Positions 1-9,791 of a DNA stretch of 64,000 nucleotides are shown here, piece after piece. The notes beneath the pieces were generated by a model. That model was not told where the DNA came from. It ran no database searches and saw only the letters and a list, made by a program, of their open reading frames with translations. Made by a program: the position numbers and the translations under genes. How positions within the stretch are numbered: the stretch's first letter is position 1; each line of letters opens with the position of its first letter. Source of the stretch: Thermoplasmata archaeon (GTDB lineage: Archaea; Thermoplasmatota; Thermoplasmata; Lutacidiplasmatales; UBA184); contig DAHUZZ010000007.1 in NCBI GenBank assembly GCA_027314915.1, forward strand, positions 1 to 64,000, in the 5' to 3' direction.

Positions 1-1
1 G

Positions 2-193
2 GCAAAGAAGATCCTCTTCGTGAGTGAATCCCTCGGGGGCCTCGCGCGGATTACGTTCCAGATGGGCGTGTCGTACGTTCCGCACGAGAGAATGCAACGG
101 TCGATCGAACTCCTGGGGACTCGGGTCGCCCCGCTCGTTCGCCAGCAACTCACGACGGAACCTCCTGTCGGTCGGCAAACTAAGGATTCGTAA
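2..193 (+). CDS. C-terminal fragment of a luciferase-like (LLM class) flavin-dependent monooxygenase, truncated by window start
   Basis: Frame 2 reads AKKILFVSESLGGLARITFQMGVSYVPHERMQRSIELLGTRVAPLVRQQL...KDS* (TAA 191-193). This resembles LLM C-termini. It is absent from the ORF track because it has no start inside the window. Confidence 0.7.
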   Translation, partial: AKKILFVSESLGGLARITFQMGVSYVPHERMQRSIELLGTRVAPLVRQQLTTEPPVGRQTKDS

Positions 194-308
194 GCGACGC
201 GACGGGCGCGTCGGACACTCCCCCTTGGCGACTGGGCGGAGTCTGGCGTGGCCCGGAGGCCGAGATACGAGGTGCAAAGTCTCTAACACCCAACGTCTCG
301 ACCAGAAG

Positions 309-563
309 TCATTGGTGGCGGTCGAACAACTTTATTCGAAACTCTAGTGCCTTGCGATCCGGGAAATCGAACGGATCGTCGGGGAGATTTGGCAGTTTCT
401 TGCCCTCCGTCGTAATGATGTGTTTGGAGGTTGCCGTTCGACGAAATGGGACGTCAGCTGTGACTTGGACGTGAAAGTCCTCGTCCGGGGTCCATGTGTA
501 GTGCGGGCGCGAACTCGAGCCCCTCCGGGGCCGGAACCTCCATCCCTTGTCGAGCCGCCTCAC
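309..563 (-). CDS. Small hypothetical protein (84 aa)
   Basis: Open frame with protein-like composition (PHYTWTPDEDFHVQVTADVPF...) in a locally lower-GC stretch; no recognised family. Confidence 0.35.
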   Translation of the reverse strand: MRRLDKGWRFRPRRGSSSRPHYTWTPDEDFHVQVTADVPFRRTATSKHIITTEGKKLPNLPDDPFDFPDRKALEFRIKLFDRHQ

Positions 564-883
564 GGGGCGGCCCGCGCGCCACGTGCGTGGTAATCCGGGG
601 GAGAACGAAGGCGAGGCAAGTGACCGGTTCGCGAATGCAGAATGGCGATGGGGAGTGGATCCCTCAAGCTGGTGCGGGGTCTTGCCCGCTGATGGCTTGA
701 CCGATGTGAGGCCTTCTCTCCGACGGGGGTTGCTGGAACGGCCCGGTCTCCAAGTGCCAAAGCCGACCTCGGAGCGAAGCGGGTTTGTGCTTCTCGATCT
801 TGGGAGAACGCGTAGCGTCGCGGCGGGTTGTCCGGGGCCTTCCGGCAGCCCCTTTCTGTATGGGTTCTATAAGGAAAGTGTTA

Positions 884-957
884 CGGGCCCGCCGGGATTC
901 GAACCCGGGTTCGAGGCTCCGGAGGCCTCTGTGATGTCCAAGCTATACTACGGGCCC
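884..957 (-). tRNA. tRNA-Arg (anticodon CCG)
   Basis: Reverse complement GGGCCCG...GAGGC CUCCGGA GCCUC...CCGGG UUCGAAU CCCGG CGGGCCC G. Acceptor, anticodon and T stems pair; the D stem is weak by eye. Confidence 0.85.
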
Positions 958-1184
958 GCGCTGGAAACCGTGAGGGGACGAGGTTCCACCCTCTTAAGGT
1001 TCGGCCCCCTCCGCTCGCAGAACGCCGAGCCATCCTCGGTCCGCCGGGGGGATTGGTGCTCGCCGTGCCGCCCTTCCTGCGAACGGAGGACGTCAGGCTC
1101 CACGACCACCCGACCGGCGACGGCCACCGCGCCTGCGTCGCCCCACGCCCCAGTACCCCGCTACGGTCTCGGCTCAAACCGTCG

Positions 1185-2072
1185 TCACGTGAAGAGGTCC
1201 TCGAGGGGGTTTCCCATCTCCTTGACCTCCCGGACCTGCACGCCCCGGCGCTCGAGGTCCTGGATCAGCGGAGCCACGTCCTCGGGCCCGTTCAGTTCGA
1301 AGACATAGTACTCGCCGCGCTTCCTCTCCGGTGGGAGATGCTCCTCGCCGCGCGCGGCGCGGACGCCCACAGAGTAGGTCGCGGACCGGAGGTCCGAGAT
1401 CCGGCCGAAGAGGGAGAGTTGGCCGGCCTTGAGCGCGAGGACGTAGCTGCCGATCTCGCGGGCCTCGAACAGGTTGTGGGAGGAGTACAGCACGATCCTC
1501 CGGCGGCTGAGCGAGAGCAGGAGCTCCCGGATCTCCGCGGCCACCCGGGGGTCCAGGTTCGCGGTGGGCTCATCGAGCAGGTAGACATCGCGCTCCCGGA
1601 GGAAGACCCGGGCGATCGAAACGCGCTTCTTCTGGCCGGCGCTCAGCTCGGAGAAGAAGCGGTGGCGGAGCTCCTCCAGGCCGAGGAGCCCGATCACCCG
1701 GTCCACGTCCTCGCGGTGGGCCCGTTCGATCGCCGCGTAGTAGCCGACCGCCTCGTCGACGCGGAGCCCCTCGGGGATCCCGTCCAGGTGCGAGAGGAAG
1801 TGGATGCGGTCCCGGGTGCGCTGGTCCCGGACCGGGAGACCGTCGATGGCGACCGAGCCCTGGGTCGGGGCCAGGATGCCGGCGAGTGTCCGGAACAGGG
1901 TGGTCTTCCCTGCGCCGTTCGGCCCCAGCACCACGTAGACGCCGGGCGCCCCGATGGAGAACGAGACGCCGTTCAGCACCGGCGTGGCCCGGTACCCCGC
2001 GCTCACGTGGTCACAGACGAGCCCCGGCGTGCCGGGCCGCACCGGAGCCCGCCCCTGATCCCCCGTCGCCAC
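1185..2072 (-). CDS. ABC transporter ATP-binding protein
   Basis: Walker A GPNGAGKTT, signature LSAGQKKRVSIARVF, Walker B DEPTANLDP. Confidence 0.95.
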   Translation of the reverse strand: MATGDQGRAPVRPGTPGLVCDHVSAGYRATPVLNGVSFSIGAPGVYVVLGPNGAGKTTLFRTLAGILAPTQGSVAIDGLPVRDQRTRDRIHFLSHLDGIPEGLRVDEAVGYYAAIERAHREDVDRVIGLLGLEELRHRFFSELSAGQKKRVSIARVFLRERDVYLLDEPTANLDPRVAAEIRELLLSLSRRRIVLYSSHNLFEAREIGSYVLALKAGQLSLFGRISDLRSATYSVGVRAARGEEHLPPERKRGEYYVFELNGPEDVAPLIQDLERRGVQVREVKEMGNPLEDLFT

Positions 2073-2084
2073 CCGAACTCACCC

Positions 2085-2807
2085 CTACATCGGAGAGAGG
2101 TACCGCTCCGGGTCCATCCACCGCGTCGACAGGAGGATCATGGCGAGGGCCGCCACCACGAAGGCCGCCGCGGCCCCCCCGGTGATGTAGTAGTAGTCGG
2201 ACTTCGGCGACGCCTCGGCCACGACCAGCACGAGGATCGTGGGGGCGACGGCGAGGAGCGGAGCGATCCCGGCGGGGCTGTTCAGGCCCATCCTCGGAGT
2301 GGAGAGCGAGGACCAGATCATGCCCGTCACCGTGGAGAAGACCACGGCGGCGTAGGTCATCGGGACGGTGTAGAGCAGCAGCGTGTTCTCCAGATCGGTC
2401 GTGATCTGGCCCCCGGTGGCGAGAAAGGCCCCCATCCCGACCGCGAGCGCCGCGGCGAGGACCACGGAGGCGAGGACGATCGACGCCACCAGGATGTTCC
2501 CGAAGAGCCACCCCGGCCGGACCCCGTAGGCGATCGAGTACTCGAGAACGCCCTTCGAGCGGTCGCTCGCGAAGAGCATGAGGCCGCCCATCGAACCCAA
2601 TGTGGCGAACAGCGGCACCTCGAGCGGGAAGGTCACCGCAAAGACGCCCGACTTCGCGTGGACGAGGACGAGGGAGAGGATCAGCACGATCGCGGTGCCC
2701 ATGGCGAGGTAGAGCCGTCCCGCCACCAGGCCGCGGCGGACCGTGACCGCGGTGAGCGACGTCAGTTCCGGACCGGGGCTTGGATCCTTCGTCTCGGTCC
2801 GCTCCAC
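2085..2807 (-). CDS. ABC transporter permease-like multi-spanning membrane protein
   Basis: About 6 hydrophobic segments, adjacent to and co-oriented with the ATPase. Confidence 0.8.
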   Translation of the reverse strand: MERTETKDPSPGPELTSLTAVTVRRGLVAGRLYLAMGTAIVLILSLVLVHAKSGVFAVTFPLEVPLFATLGSMGGLMLFASDRSKGVLEYSIAYGVRPGWLFGNILVASIVLASVVLAAALAVGMGAFLATGGQITTDLENTLLLYTVPMTYAAVVFSTVTGMIWSSLSTPRMGLNSPAGIAPLLAVAPTILVLVVAEASPKSDYYYITGGAAAAFVVAALAMILLSTRWMDPERYLSPM

Positions 2808-2952
2808 GCGGGCTCGGAGAGTGCCGGTGGACTATCAAGACGTGGCCGGACCGGAACACCCTCCGTGCGATGCGCCGTACCCCTCCACGAGGGTCAGCAG
2901 AGCCGTGGACCTTCGGGGCCCGGGGGCCCTTGAAGGGCCCGCCATCGAGGGG

Positions 2953-3669
2953 TCAGCGCCGCACCGAGGGCAAGGCCGCCAAGGTCTCCGGTCGCGCGGC
3001 CGAAGGCGGCGGCGGAGCCTCAGGTCCTCCCGGGGGGATCCACCCCGCCCGTTCGAGCACATCGAGGATGTCCCCCGCCACCTCGGACGGCGGGCCCAGC
3101 GAGCCGTCCACGATCACATCGGGCCGGTCTCCGTTCGGCGAGGCGCGCGAGGGCATGACCCGCTCCTCGATCCGACCTTCGGACATCCACCGGTAGATGA
3201 CCGGGACCCCCTCCGGTCCCCGCAGCGGCCCCGCCGCCGACCGGATGTACACCTCCACGACCCGCTCGACACGGTCCTTCACCAACGCCCGGTCCACCAC
3301 CTCCATGAGCGGGTGGGCGACCACCACGGTCACCCCGTGACGGACGAGCGAGGCGGCCCCGTCGGCGAGGAGGCTCACCGCGTCCGAGGGGTCGAGCCGG
3401 GGCTCGGCCGGTTCCCCGGTCGCGTGCCGCGGAAGGAACTCCGCCTCGCGGAGCTGGGCACGCAGGCGATCGCACAGGGCCGGGCCGATCTGGCGGGGGA
3501 GCCCGGGCCGGCCCGAGGTGAGCCAGATGCAGACCCCCGTGCGCAGGGCCGCCGGCATCGCCGCCAGTCCCGGCCCCTCCTGGATCGCGGGCGTCATCGC
3601 CTCGACCTGGTCCGCGGTCTGCGGGACGTACATACGGCGGCTCACCGCCACGGGGAACTCCGGCGACAT
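2953..3669 (-). CDS. Adenylylsulfate (APS) kinase-like protein with degenerate P-loop
   Basis: GVCIWLTSGRPGLPRQIGPALCDRL aligns by eye with GFTVWFTGLSGSGKSTIANAL. VRHGVTVVVAHPL...VVEVYIRSAAG and the C-terminal DILDVLERAGWI resemble the APS kinase fold. Confidence 0.65.
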   Translation of the reverse strand: MSPEFPVAVSRRMYVPQTADQVEAMTPAIQEGPGLAAMPAALRTGVCIWLTSGRPGLPRQIGPALCDRLRAQLREAEFLPRHATGEPAEPRLDPSDAVSLLADGAASLVRHGVTVVVAHPLMEVVDRALVKDRVERVVEVYIRSAAGPLRGPEGVPVIYRWMSEGRIEERVMPSRASPNGDRPDVIVDGSLGPPSEVAGDILDVLERAGWIPPGGPEAPPPPSAARPETLAALPSVRR

Positions 3670-3811
3670 GTTTCAACCTCGAGCCATGACTTCGAGGCAG
3701 GTCTAAGGTGCGCCCGACCCGGCCGGGAAGTTCCTTCCCCTCCGGTCGGCCCGGCCGGCCCGGCCGGCAGCGGCCCCCGTGCCGGGCCGCCGCCGATCCT
3801 CCCGGAGCGTC

Positions 3812-5182
3812 TCAGCGGTCCGCGAGCCGGGCCATAGGCGCCAGGACGGGCCCAAGGGCCCCGGTCGGCGCGGTCACCGTGACGACGGGAGCCACCTCGC
3901 GACGGTACACTGCGACCGGCGTGGTCTGCGCGTTCGCCTTGAGCAGGGCGAGCTCCCGCCGGGTCCAGGACGGCTCCAGGGTCGCGCCGAGGATGAACCA
4001 CGCTCGCAGGCGCCCTTGGGGCACCCTCTCCCGGCGGAAGCCCGAGCGCACGAAGGGGTCCGGTGGCGCCCCCTCACTCCCCGGCGGTCCCGCGTCGGAT
4101 AGGCGGAAGTAACGCTGCGTGCGGGGCACGCCGACCAGGATCTCGCTCGTCAGGTCCGGGGCGAGCGGCGGCAGGGCCACCACCACGAGCGAGGTCGCGC
4201 GCGACGGGGGCGTCATCAGTACCGGGATCCGTGACTCGGAGGCGCGGTCGGACCAGGAGGCGGTCGCGACGGAGGCCTGCGGGACCGCGTCGACGAACCG
4301 CCGGGCCAGGACGTCCGCTTCCGGGATCCGGTCCGGCGAGGTCAGCACGACGATCCGCTCGGGGCTGAGCGAGACGATCATCGAGTGGAGGTCGTTGCCG
4401 CGCGCGGAGAGCTCGACCGCCGGCTGCGCCCGCGCGCGGGGGGTCTTGAGCGAGTACCGCAGGATCGAGAGCAGGATCCGGGAGCCGTCGCGGACGGCGC
4501 GGAGCTTGGCCTCCCCGACCCGCGGACGGTAGCTGACGGGGAACTGGGCGACGCGCAGTCCGCTCTGGAACGCCTTGATGAACAGCTCGGACTCGATCTC
4601 GAAGCCCTCCGACTCGAGGCCGAGCGCCGGGATCGACGCGCACCGGATCCCCCAGAAGCCGCTGCAGATGTCCAGGACCGGCTGCCCGCTGAACTGGGCC
4701 GCCGAGTAGTTGAGCAGGCCGTTCCCGACCCGGTGGACGAGGTCCCTCAGGCTCGCGAGCGGAGGCTTCTCGGGACGCCGGACCCCGATGACGACGTCGC
4801 GGCCGCCCTCCAGGAGGTCGAAGAGCGCCGGCAGCGCGCCCGCCGGGTAGGTGGCGTCGGCATCGAGGGTCGCCACCGACCGGTACTCCGCCGCGCGGGC
4901 CCACCCGAGCCCTTCGCGGACCGCCGCCCCCTTGCCGCGCCCGTGCTGTCGGAGGACCACGGCCCCCGCCCGCTCCGCGACCGACACGGTGCCGTCTTCC
5001 GAGTGGCCATCGATGATGGCGACGGTGGGCGGGAGCGAGCTCGGGGGGAACCGCACCTCGGCGATCTCCCCGAGCGTCTGGGCAAGCCCGGCCTCCTCGT
5101 TCAGCGTGGGCAGGAGGATCAGGCGTTCGGGCAGCCCCGGCCCCGGGGGATCGAGCGCCATGCCCTGGGTCTCCCCTCTCAT
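3812..5182 (-). CDS. Family 2 glycosyltransferase (polyprenyl-phosphate glycosyltransferase-like) with extra C-terminal domain
   Basis: LILLPTLNEEAGL, IIDGHSEDGT, GKGAAVREGL, TLDADATYP, VVIGVRRP motifs; about 200 aa unrecognised C-terminus. Confidence 0.85.
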   Translation of the reverse strand: MRGETQGMALDPPGPGLPERLILLPTLNEEAGLAQTLGEIAEVRFPPSSLPPTVAIIDGHSEDGTVSVAERAGAVVLRQHGRGKGAAVREGLGWARAAEYRSVATLDADATYPAGALPALFDLLEGGRDVVIGVRRPEKPPLASLRDLVHRVGNGLLNYSAAQFSGQPVLDICSGFWGIRCASIPALGLESEGFEIESELFIKAFQSGLRVAQFPVSYRPRVGEAKLRAVRDGSRILLSILRYSLKTPRARAQPAVELSARGNDLHSMIVSLSPERIVVLTSPDRIPEADVLARRFVDAVPQASVATASWSDRASESRIPVLMTPPSRATSLVVVALPPLAPDLTSEILVGVPRTQRYFRLSDAGPPGSEGAPPDPFVRSGFRRERVPQGRLRAWFILGATLEPSWTRRELALLKANAQTTPVAVYRREVAPVVTVTAPTGALGPVLAPMARLADR

Positions 5183-5336
5183 TCCCGGGCGGAGATCGGG
5201 CCGTGCGATTAAGGAGGGCCGTATGGCCCACCATATCCGGTGTCGTTTCCGGGCCCCCCGGCCGCGAACCGTTACGGAATCACCGGTACGCGTCGTAATG
5301 GTCGGGCGCGCGGCGTACGTCGTTCCCGGGCCCGAC

Positions 5337-5768
5337 CTACCGCCCGCGGTGGCGGAGGTAGAGCAGGGCCGGCTCGGTCATCCGGGCGAGCGCGAGACCG
5401 TCCGCCGAGAGCCGGTATTCGACCCGGGGAGGCCGCGTGTCCAGCACGCTGCGGAGGAGGAGCCCCCGCGCCTCGAGTTGCTTGAGCTTGCCGGAGAGGA
5501 CCCGCGGGGTGATGCCCCGGAGCTGGCGCCGCAGCTCCTCGAATCCGACCCCGCTCAGGGCGTAGAGCACCAGCACGATCTCGATCGACCACTTGCCGAG
5601 CAGCCCCCGCAGCACCTCGAGGTCGGCCTCGATCTGACGGGCCGGGTCGCCCGCGAGCTTGGAATCCACGACCGGCCCCACCTCGTCGAGGAGCATCGCC
5701 GCCCGACGGTGGAACTCCTCGAAACGGGCGCCCACGTCGCGAACGGAGAGGGCGCGCTGCACGGGCAT
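5337..5768 (-). CDS. HxlR-like winged-helix transcriptional regulator
   Basis: LLGKWSIEIVLVLYALSGVGFEELRRQLRGITPRVLSGKLKQLEARGLL. Start placed at ATG 5768 (MPVQRAL) because a TATA-like element lies at 5835-5843, between this ATG and the ORF-track start. Confidence 0.85.
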   Translation of the reverse strand: MPVQRALSVRDVGARFEEFHRRAAMLLDEVGPVVDSKLAGDPARQIEADLEVLRGLLGKWSIEIVLVLYALSGVGFEELRRQLRGITPRVLSGKLKQLEARGLLLRSVLDTRPPRVEYRLSADGLALARMTEPALLYLRHRGR

Positions 5769-5834
5769 CCTGAACTGCTCCCCGCGGCCGCGGTGCTCCG
5801 TGGAGGAACGGCGTTTCCGTTCAAGAGGTGTCGC

Positions 5835-5843
5835 GATATAAAT
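5835..5843 (-). promoter_or_regulatory. TATA-box (box A) candidate for HxlR-like gene
   Basis: Minus-strand ATTTATATC about 65 nt upstream of ATG 5768. Confidence 0.5.
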
Positions 5844-5961
5844 GCGCCGCAACCCGCTAGGTTGGCGCGCGGCTCGTTCCGGCTTCCGCGCGCGAAACGC
5901 GGGAGTTCCGCCGCGTTCGCGCGCCGGTTCGGCGGCCCGGTCCCCGGGAGCGCGCCGCGCG

Positions 5962-7104
5962 TTACCAGGGTCGGCGGGAGGATGCCTCGTCCACCGGGAC
6001 CGTCGGGGGAGCCCGCGAGCTCTCGGGGGGATCCTCCGGCGAGGCCACGCCCTCGGAGCCCCGCGCCCGCCGGCGTCCGGCGGCCCACAGGAGCCCGAGG
6101 ATCACCGCGGCGGAGAGAAGGAGCACGAGGGGGCTCACCCAGCCGAGCCAGATGGGCGTCCAGAGCGCGGCGGGCCAGGCCGCGCCGCCGCCACCACCGG
6201 CAGGGGGGAGCACGCCACCCGAGGCGTTGGTCAGCTGGATCGGCTGCTGGTAGAGCATGTAGCTCAGCGACGAGAGCTCCCAGATGTGCGCCAAGACCGT
6301 CTGCGGACCCCAGGTCGAGGGGATCGTGGTGTTCCAGCAGAAGAACGACCCGAAGCTGGCGGGGACGGTCACCGTGGGCCCGTTGAAGGTCTGGATGGGG
6401 GCCGTGGTGGCGATGTGGACGGTGAATTCGCGGCCGGCGATGGGTCCCGCCAGGCAGATCGGGAAGGCCCCGCCGACGGCCAGCGAGCTCGGAGGCTGGC
6501 CCACGATGGTCGCGATCTGGGCGGGGGAGATGGTGCTCCACCCGGACCACGGCCCGGCCGTCTGGGTGCCGTCGGCGAGCGTCACGACCCACTGCCACTG
6601 GAGGCGGACCGGATAGGTGCCCGGCGCCCAGCTCGCCTGCACGGCGTACCCGTTGCTCGAGATCGTGGCGTTCGCCCCGGCCACGAACGTCTCCCCGGTC
6701 GCGAGCCGCATCGAGCCGTTCGCAACCTCCGAGACCGCGCCGTCCCCGCGGAGGACGAAGTTCGTGGGGGACAGGAAGACCCGGATCACGCTGCCCCCCG
6801 TCGTCGCGAACGTCGCGAGCGTCGCCGGGACCCGGACGGTGGCCGGTCCGGACGAGGCCGGATAGGTGGGATCGTAGATCCGGTACTGGACGGTGAGGCG
6901 GCTCCCCGGGTCGACGAACCCGGAGGGCCCGGTCGTGTTGAGGTAGAAGTTCCCGCTCCCCTGCAGTTCGACCTGGGGCTGGCTGGCCCCGGCCGGCGCG
7001 AACGACCACGGCCCCGCGAGGAGGATGATCCCGGCCACGGCGACCGCCGCCCCCAGGGCGAACCCGACGCGCGCCCTTCCCGAACGCCCTGTGATGGACA
7101 CCAT
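5962..7104 (-). CDS. Exported or membrane-anchored protein with N- and C-terminal hydrophobic segments
   Basis: N-terminal ALGAAVAVAGIILLAG, Ser/Thr/Asn-rich extracellular part, C-terminal SPLVLLLSAAVILGLLWAAGRRR. ATG at 7104 preferred over TTG 7113. Confidence 0.75.
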   Translation of the reverse strand: MVSITGRSGRARVGFALGAAVAVAGIILLAGPWSFAPAGASQPQVELQGSGNFYLNTTGPSGFVDPGSRLTVQYRIYDPTYPASSGPATVRVPATLATFATTGGSVIRVFLSPTNFVLRGDGAVSEVANGSMRLATGETFVAGANATISSNGYAVQASWAPGTYPVRLQWQWVVTLADGTQTAGPWSGWSTISPAQIATIVGQPPSSLAVGGAFPICLAGPIAGREFTVHIATTAPIQTFNGPTVTVPASFGSFFCWNTTIPSTWGPQTVLAHIWELSSLSYMLYQQPIQLTNASGGVLPPAGGGGGAAWPAALWTPIWLGWVSPLVLLLSAAVILGLLWAAGRRRARGSEGVASPEDPPESSRAPPTVPVDEASSRRPW

Positions 7105-7354
7105 GGAAACCAAGCGGTCCGACGCGGGGTCATGGCTAAGAGACTCGGGGTTCGGACCGAACCGGTCCGGTACGACCGCCCCAGTGGGAGACGGGCCCCG
7201 CGGCTCCCCCCCGCCCCGGCGGGGGGAGGCGGGGCGTGCGCCGAGAGGGAGGGGTCGTATCCCGTAACCAGCCCGTCAGCGAGCGCATTTCCCTCCGGCT
7301 CAGGTCCCCACCGCCCGGTCCCACCCCTACCAATGGGCGATCCGACCGGGCGAG

Positions 7355-9739
7355 ATGAATCAGCGAACGAGCTCCCCGGCCCCCGCTCCCCCTCCCGTTC
7401 CGCGCGACGGGGCCCCGGCGCCGGCGAGCCGCGCCTACTTCCTCCCGATGGGGCTCCTCCTCGCCCTCGTCGTCGGGCTCCTCGTGTACGAGTACACGCG
7501 GAACCCGCTGCCCCCCGGCGTCGACCCGGGCCACTGGCTCTCCGCCGCCTACTCCTACGTGGGGCTGCCCAGCGCGCCCGACCCGGCGAACCGGCCGCTG
7601 TTCTACTCGCCCCTCATCTTCCCCTTCCTGGGCGGGCTCTTCCTCGTCACCCGGGACGCCGCCACGGCGTCCACGATCTTCGCCGCCCTGCTCCTGACCT
7701 TCTACGGGCTCTCGGTCATCCACCTGGCCCGCAGGTTCCTCCGGACCGGGGTCGTCCAGGTCGCCTTCGTCGGGGGGGCGCTCCTCTGCGGCACGACCCT
7801 CCAGATGCTCTACTGGGGGGCCTATCCGAACTACCTCGGGTTCATCTTCTTCAACGAGTCGATGCTCCTCTTCCTCCTCTACGTCCGGGCGCGCACCGCG
7901 CTCTACGGGCTCGGCTTCTTCACCGCGGTCGCGGTCACCTACTTCGCCCACGACCTGAGCTTCTTCGTCCTGCTCGCGTGCCTCGGCGGGGCCACGATCT
8001 TCCTCCTCCTCTTCGGGAAGATGTCCTGGAGGTTCCTGGTCGAGCCCCAAAACCTCGCGGGGGTCCTCACGATCGCCGGGATCGTCGAAGGCTACAGCCT
8101 CTACACGGCCCGGCTCGGGATCCCGCATCCGAGCTACTTCTACTCGAACTCCTCGGCGTACGTCATCGACGAGATCGGCGAGATCTTCGAGCCCCTCGGC
8201 CACGCCCCGGCGTTCCTGCCGCGCGGGACGGTCCTGTACTTCGGGCCGTTCGCCACGGTGGCCCTCCTGCTCTCCGCCTCGCTGATCGCCGTCGTGGTCC
8301 TCGCGCTGGTCCGCCGGGCCCGGCCGGACCGGGTCAACGCCCGGGTGCTCATCGCCGCGGGCTGGCTGTGCGGGGCCGCCGCGGTGCCCGCGCTCGGCTA
8401 CCTGGTCCACGTGGACACCGACTACACCCGGTTCCTCTACTTCCTCCCGCTGCCGTTCGCCCTCCTCGCCGTGATCGCGCTCGAGCAGGGTCTCGCCCCG
8501 TACGTGCCGCTGGGCGCGCCTCCGGCGCTCCCGGCCCCGGAGCCGCCCCGGGCGCGGTCGGCCGACCGGAGGCGGCGACCGCTCCGGTACTCGGAACGGC
8601 GCGGATCACCGGTGGTCGCCGCGAGCTTCGTGGGGCTCGTCCTGATGCTCCTGTTCTTCACCGTGACCGTGCCCGTCGCGCAGGCCTCCGAGTACTTCGG
8701 CGCGGGCGGCCCGGGCCACCAGACCTCCCTCCTCGAGGCGACCCGGTGGCTCAAGGAGAATCCGGCCCCGGGGGGCGTCATCACCCAGCCGACGGTGGCC
8801 CGGTGGGTCGAGGCGCTCAGCGATCGCCAGGAGTTCACCGTGGGGCCCGTGTGGCTCCTCTTCAATCCCTTCCAGGTCGTGAACGCCGAGGAGACCTTCT
8901 GGGCCTCGAACGCGGCCTACGCGGTGACGAACTCCCAGGTGGTCCTCTCCTACTCCGGGTTCAACAGCTCCGTCTTCAGCCAGGACCCGATGTACTCCCC
9001 GTACATCCAGGGCGTTCCGTTCCCCACCTTCCGGGTCCTGCCGGGGGGCTTCCTCCTCAATGTCACGGCCGCGAACGGGACCCAGCTCGTCCCGCTCGGG
9101 GCGGCCCAGGGACCGATCGCCCCGCTGTCGGCCACCGACCGCGGCGACTGCACGGTGATCTACCAGAACTGGGCCGCCCAGGTCATCGAGATCGGTACCC
9201 CCCTGTCCGGCGGCCAGGCGGCCATCCAGTTCTACGTGCACCCCGCCGCGGGCGTCGCGATCCACGCCGTCACGGTCACCCTCGACCGGCCGCCCTACGG
9301 GGCGCTCGCGCTGCAGCACGCGGGCCTGGCCGGGATCTACTACTCCGACAATGGGACGCTCGCCTGGACGGTTTCGGGGCGGATCGGCCAGTACCCGGTC
9401 CCGGCCGACGTCACGAGCACGATCGCGTTCTCGGAACCGGCGACCCAGCAGGGGCTCGGCCCGTTCGCGGGCGGCGCGACCTGGCGCGGGGTCTTCCCCG
9501 ACCCGAACGGTTCGAAGCCGTTCCAGCTGGGGCTCACCGTCTCCACCCCGCGCACGAGCAACCCGACCCACTCGCTGCCGCGGGTCTTCGATTCGGCCAG
9601 CTTCCTGGCGAGCGAGTCGATCCACTTCATCTTCTGGTCGAACGCGCGCTACTTCGCCGAGCAGCTGTTCTATTTCGAGGTCCAGTTCGGATTCCGCATC
9701 GTCTACTCGAACTCGGCCTGGGTGATCCTCGAACGATGA
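7355..9739 (+). CDS. Large polytopic membrane protein, glycosyltransferase-C/oligosaccharyltransferase-like topology
   Basis: Many TM segments in the N-terminal half followed by a long soluble domain. Confidence 0.7.
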   Translation: MNQRTSSPAPAPPPVPRDGAPAPASRAYFLPMGLLLALVVGLLVYEYTRNPLPPGVDPGHWLSAAYSYVGLPSAPDPANRPLFYSPLIFPFLGGLFLVTRDAATASTIFAALLLTFYGLSVIHLARRFLRTGVVQVAFVGGALLCGTTLQMLYWGAYPNYLGFIFFNESMLLFLLYVRARTALYGLGFFTAVAVTYFAHDLSFFVLLACLGGATIFLLLFGKMSWRFLVEPQNLAGVLTIAGIVEGYSLYTARLGIPHPSYFYSNSSAYVIDEIGEIFEPLGHAPAFLPRGTVLYFGPFATVALLLSASLIAVVVLALVRRARPDRVNARVLIAAGWLCGAAAVPALGYLVHVDTDYTRFLYFLPLPFALLAVIALEQGLAPYVPLGAPPALPAPEPPRARSADRRRRPLRYSERRGSPVVAASFVGLVLMLLFFTVTVPVAQASEYFGAGGPGHQTSLLEATRWLKENPAPGGVITQPTVARWVEALSDRQEFTVGPVWLLFNPFQVVNAEETFWASNAAYAVTNSQVVLSYSGFNSSVFSQDPMYSPYIQGVPFPTFRVLPGGFLLNVTAANGTQLVPLGAAQGPIAPLSATDRGDCTVIYQNWAAQVIEIGTPLSGGQAAIQFYVHPAAGVAIHAVTVTLDRPPYGALALQHAGLAGIYYSDNGTLAWTVSGRIGQYPVPADVTSTIAFSEPATQQGLGPFAGGATWRGVFPDPNGSKPFQLGLTVSTPRTSNPTHSLPRVFDSASFLASESIHFIFWSNARYFAEQLFYFEVQFGFRIVYSNSAWVILER

Positions 9740-9791
9740 GGGGCGGGAGCGGGCGCGCCGGGGGCCGGGCGCCGGGGAACGGAGGGGGCCG

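Noticed and set aside
3740-3780. GGCCCGGCCGGCCCGGCCGGC run as a terminator or repeat element
   Set aside because: Simple GC-rich repetition in a 70% GC context; no T-tract and no second copy recognised.
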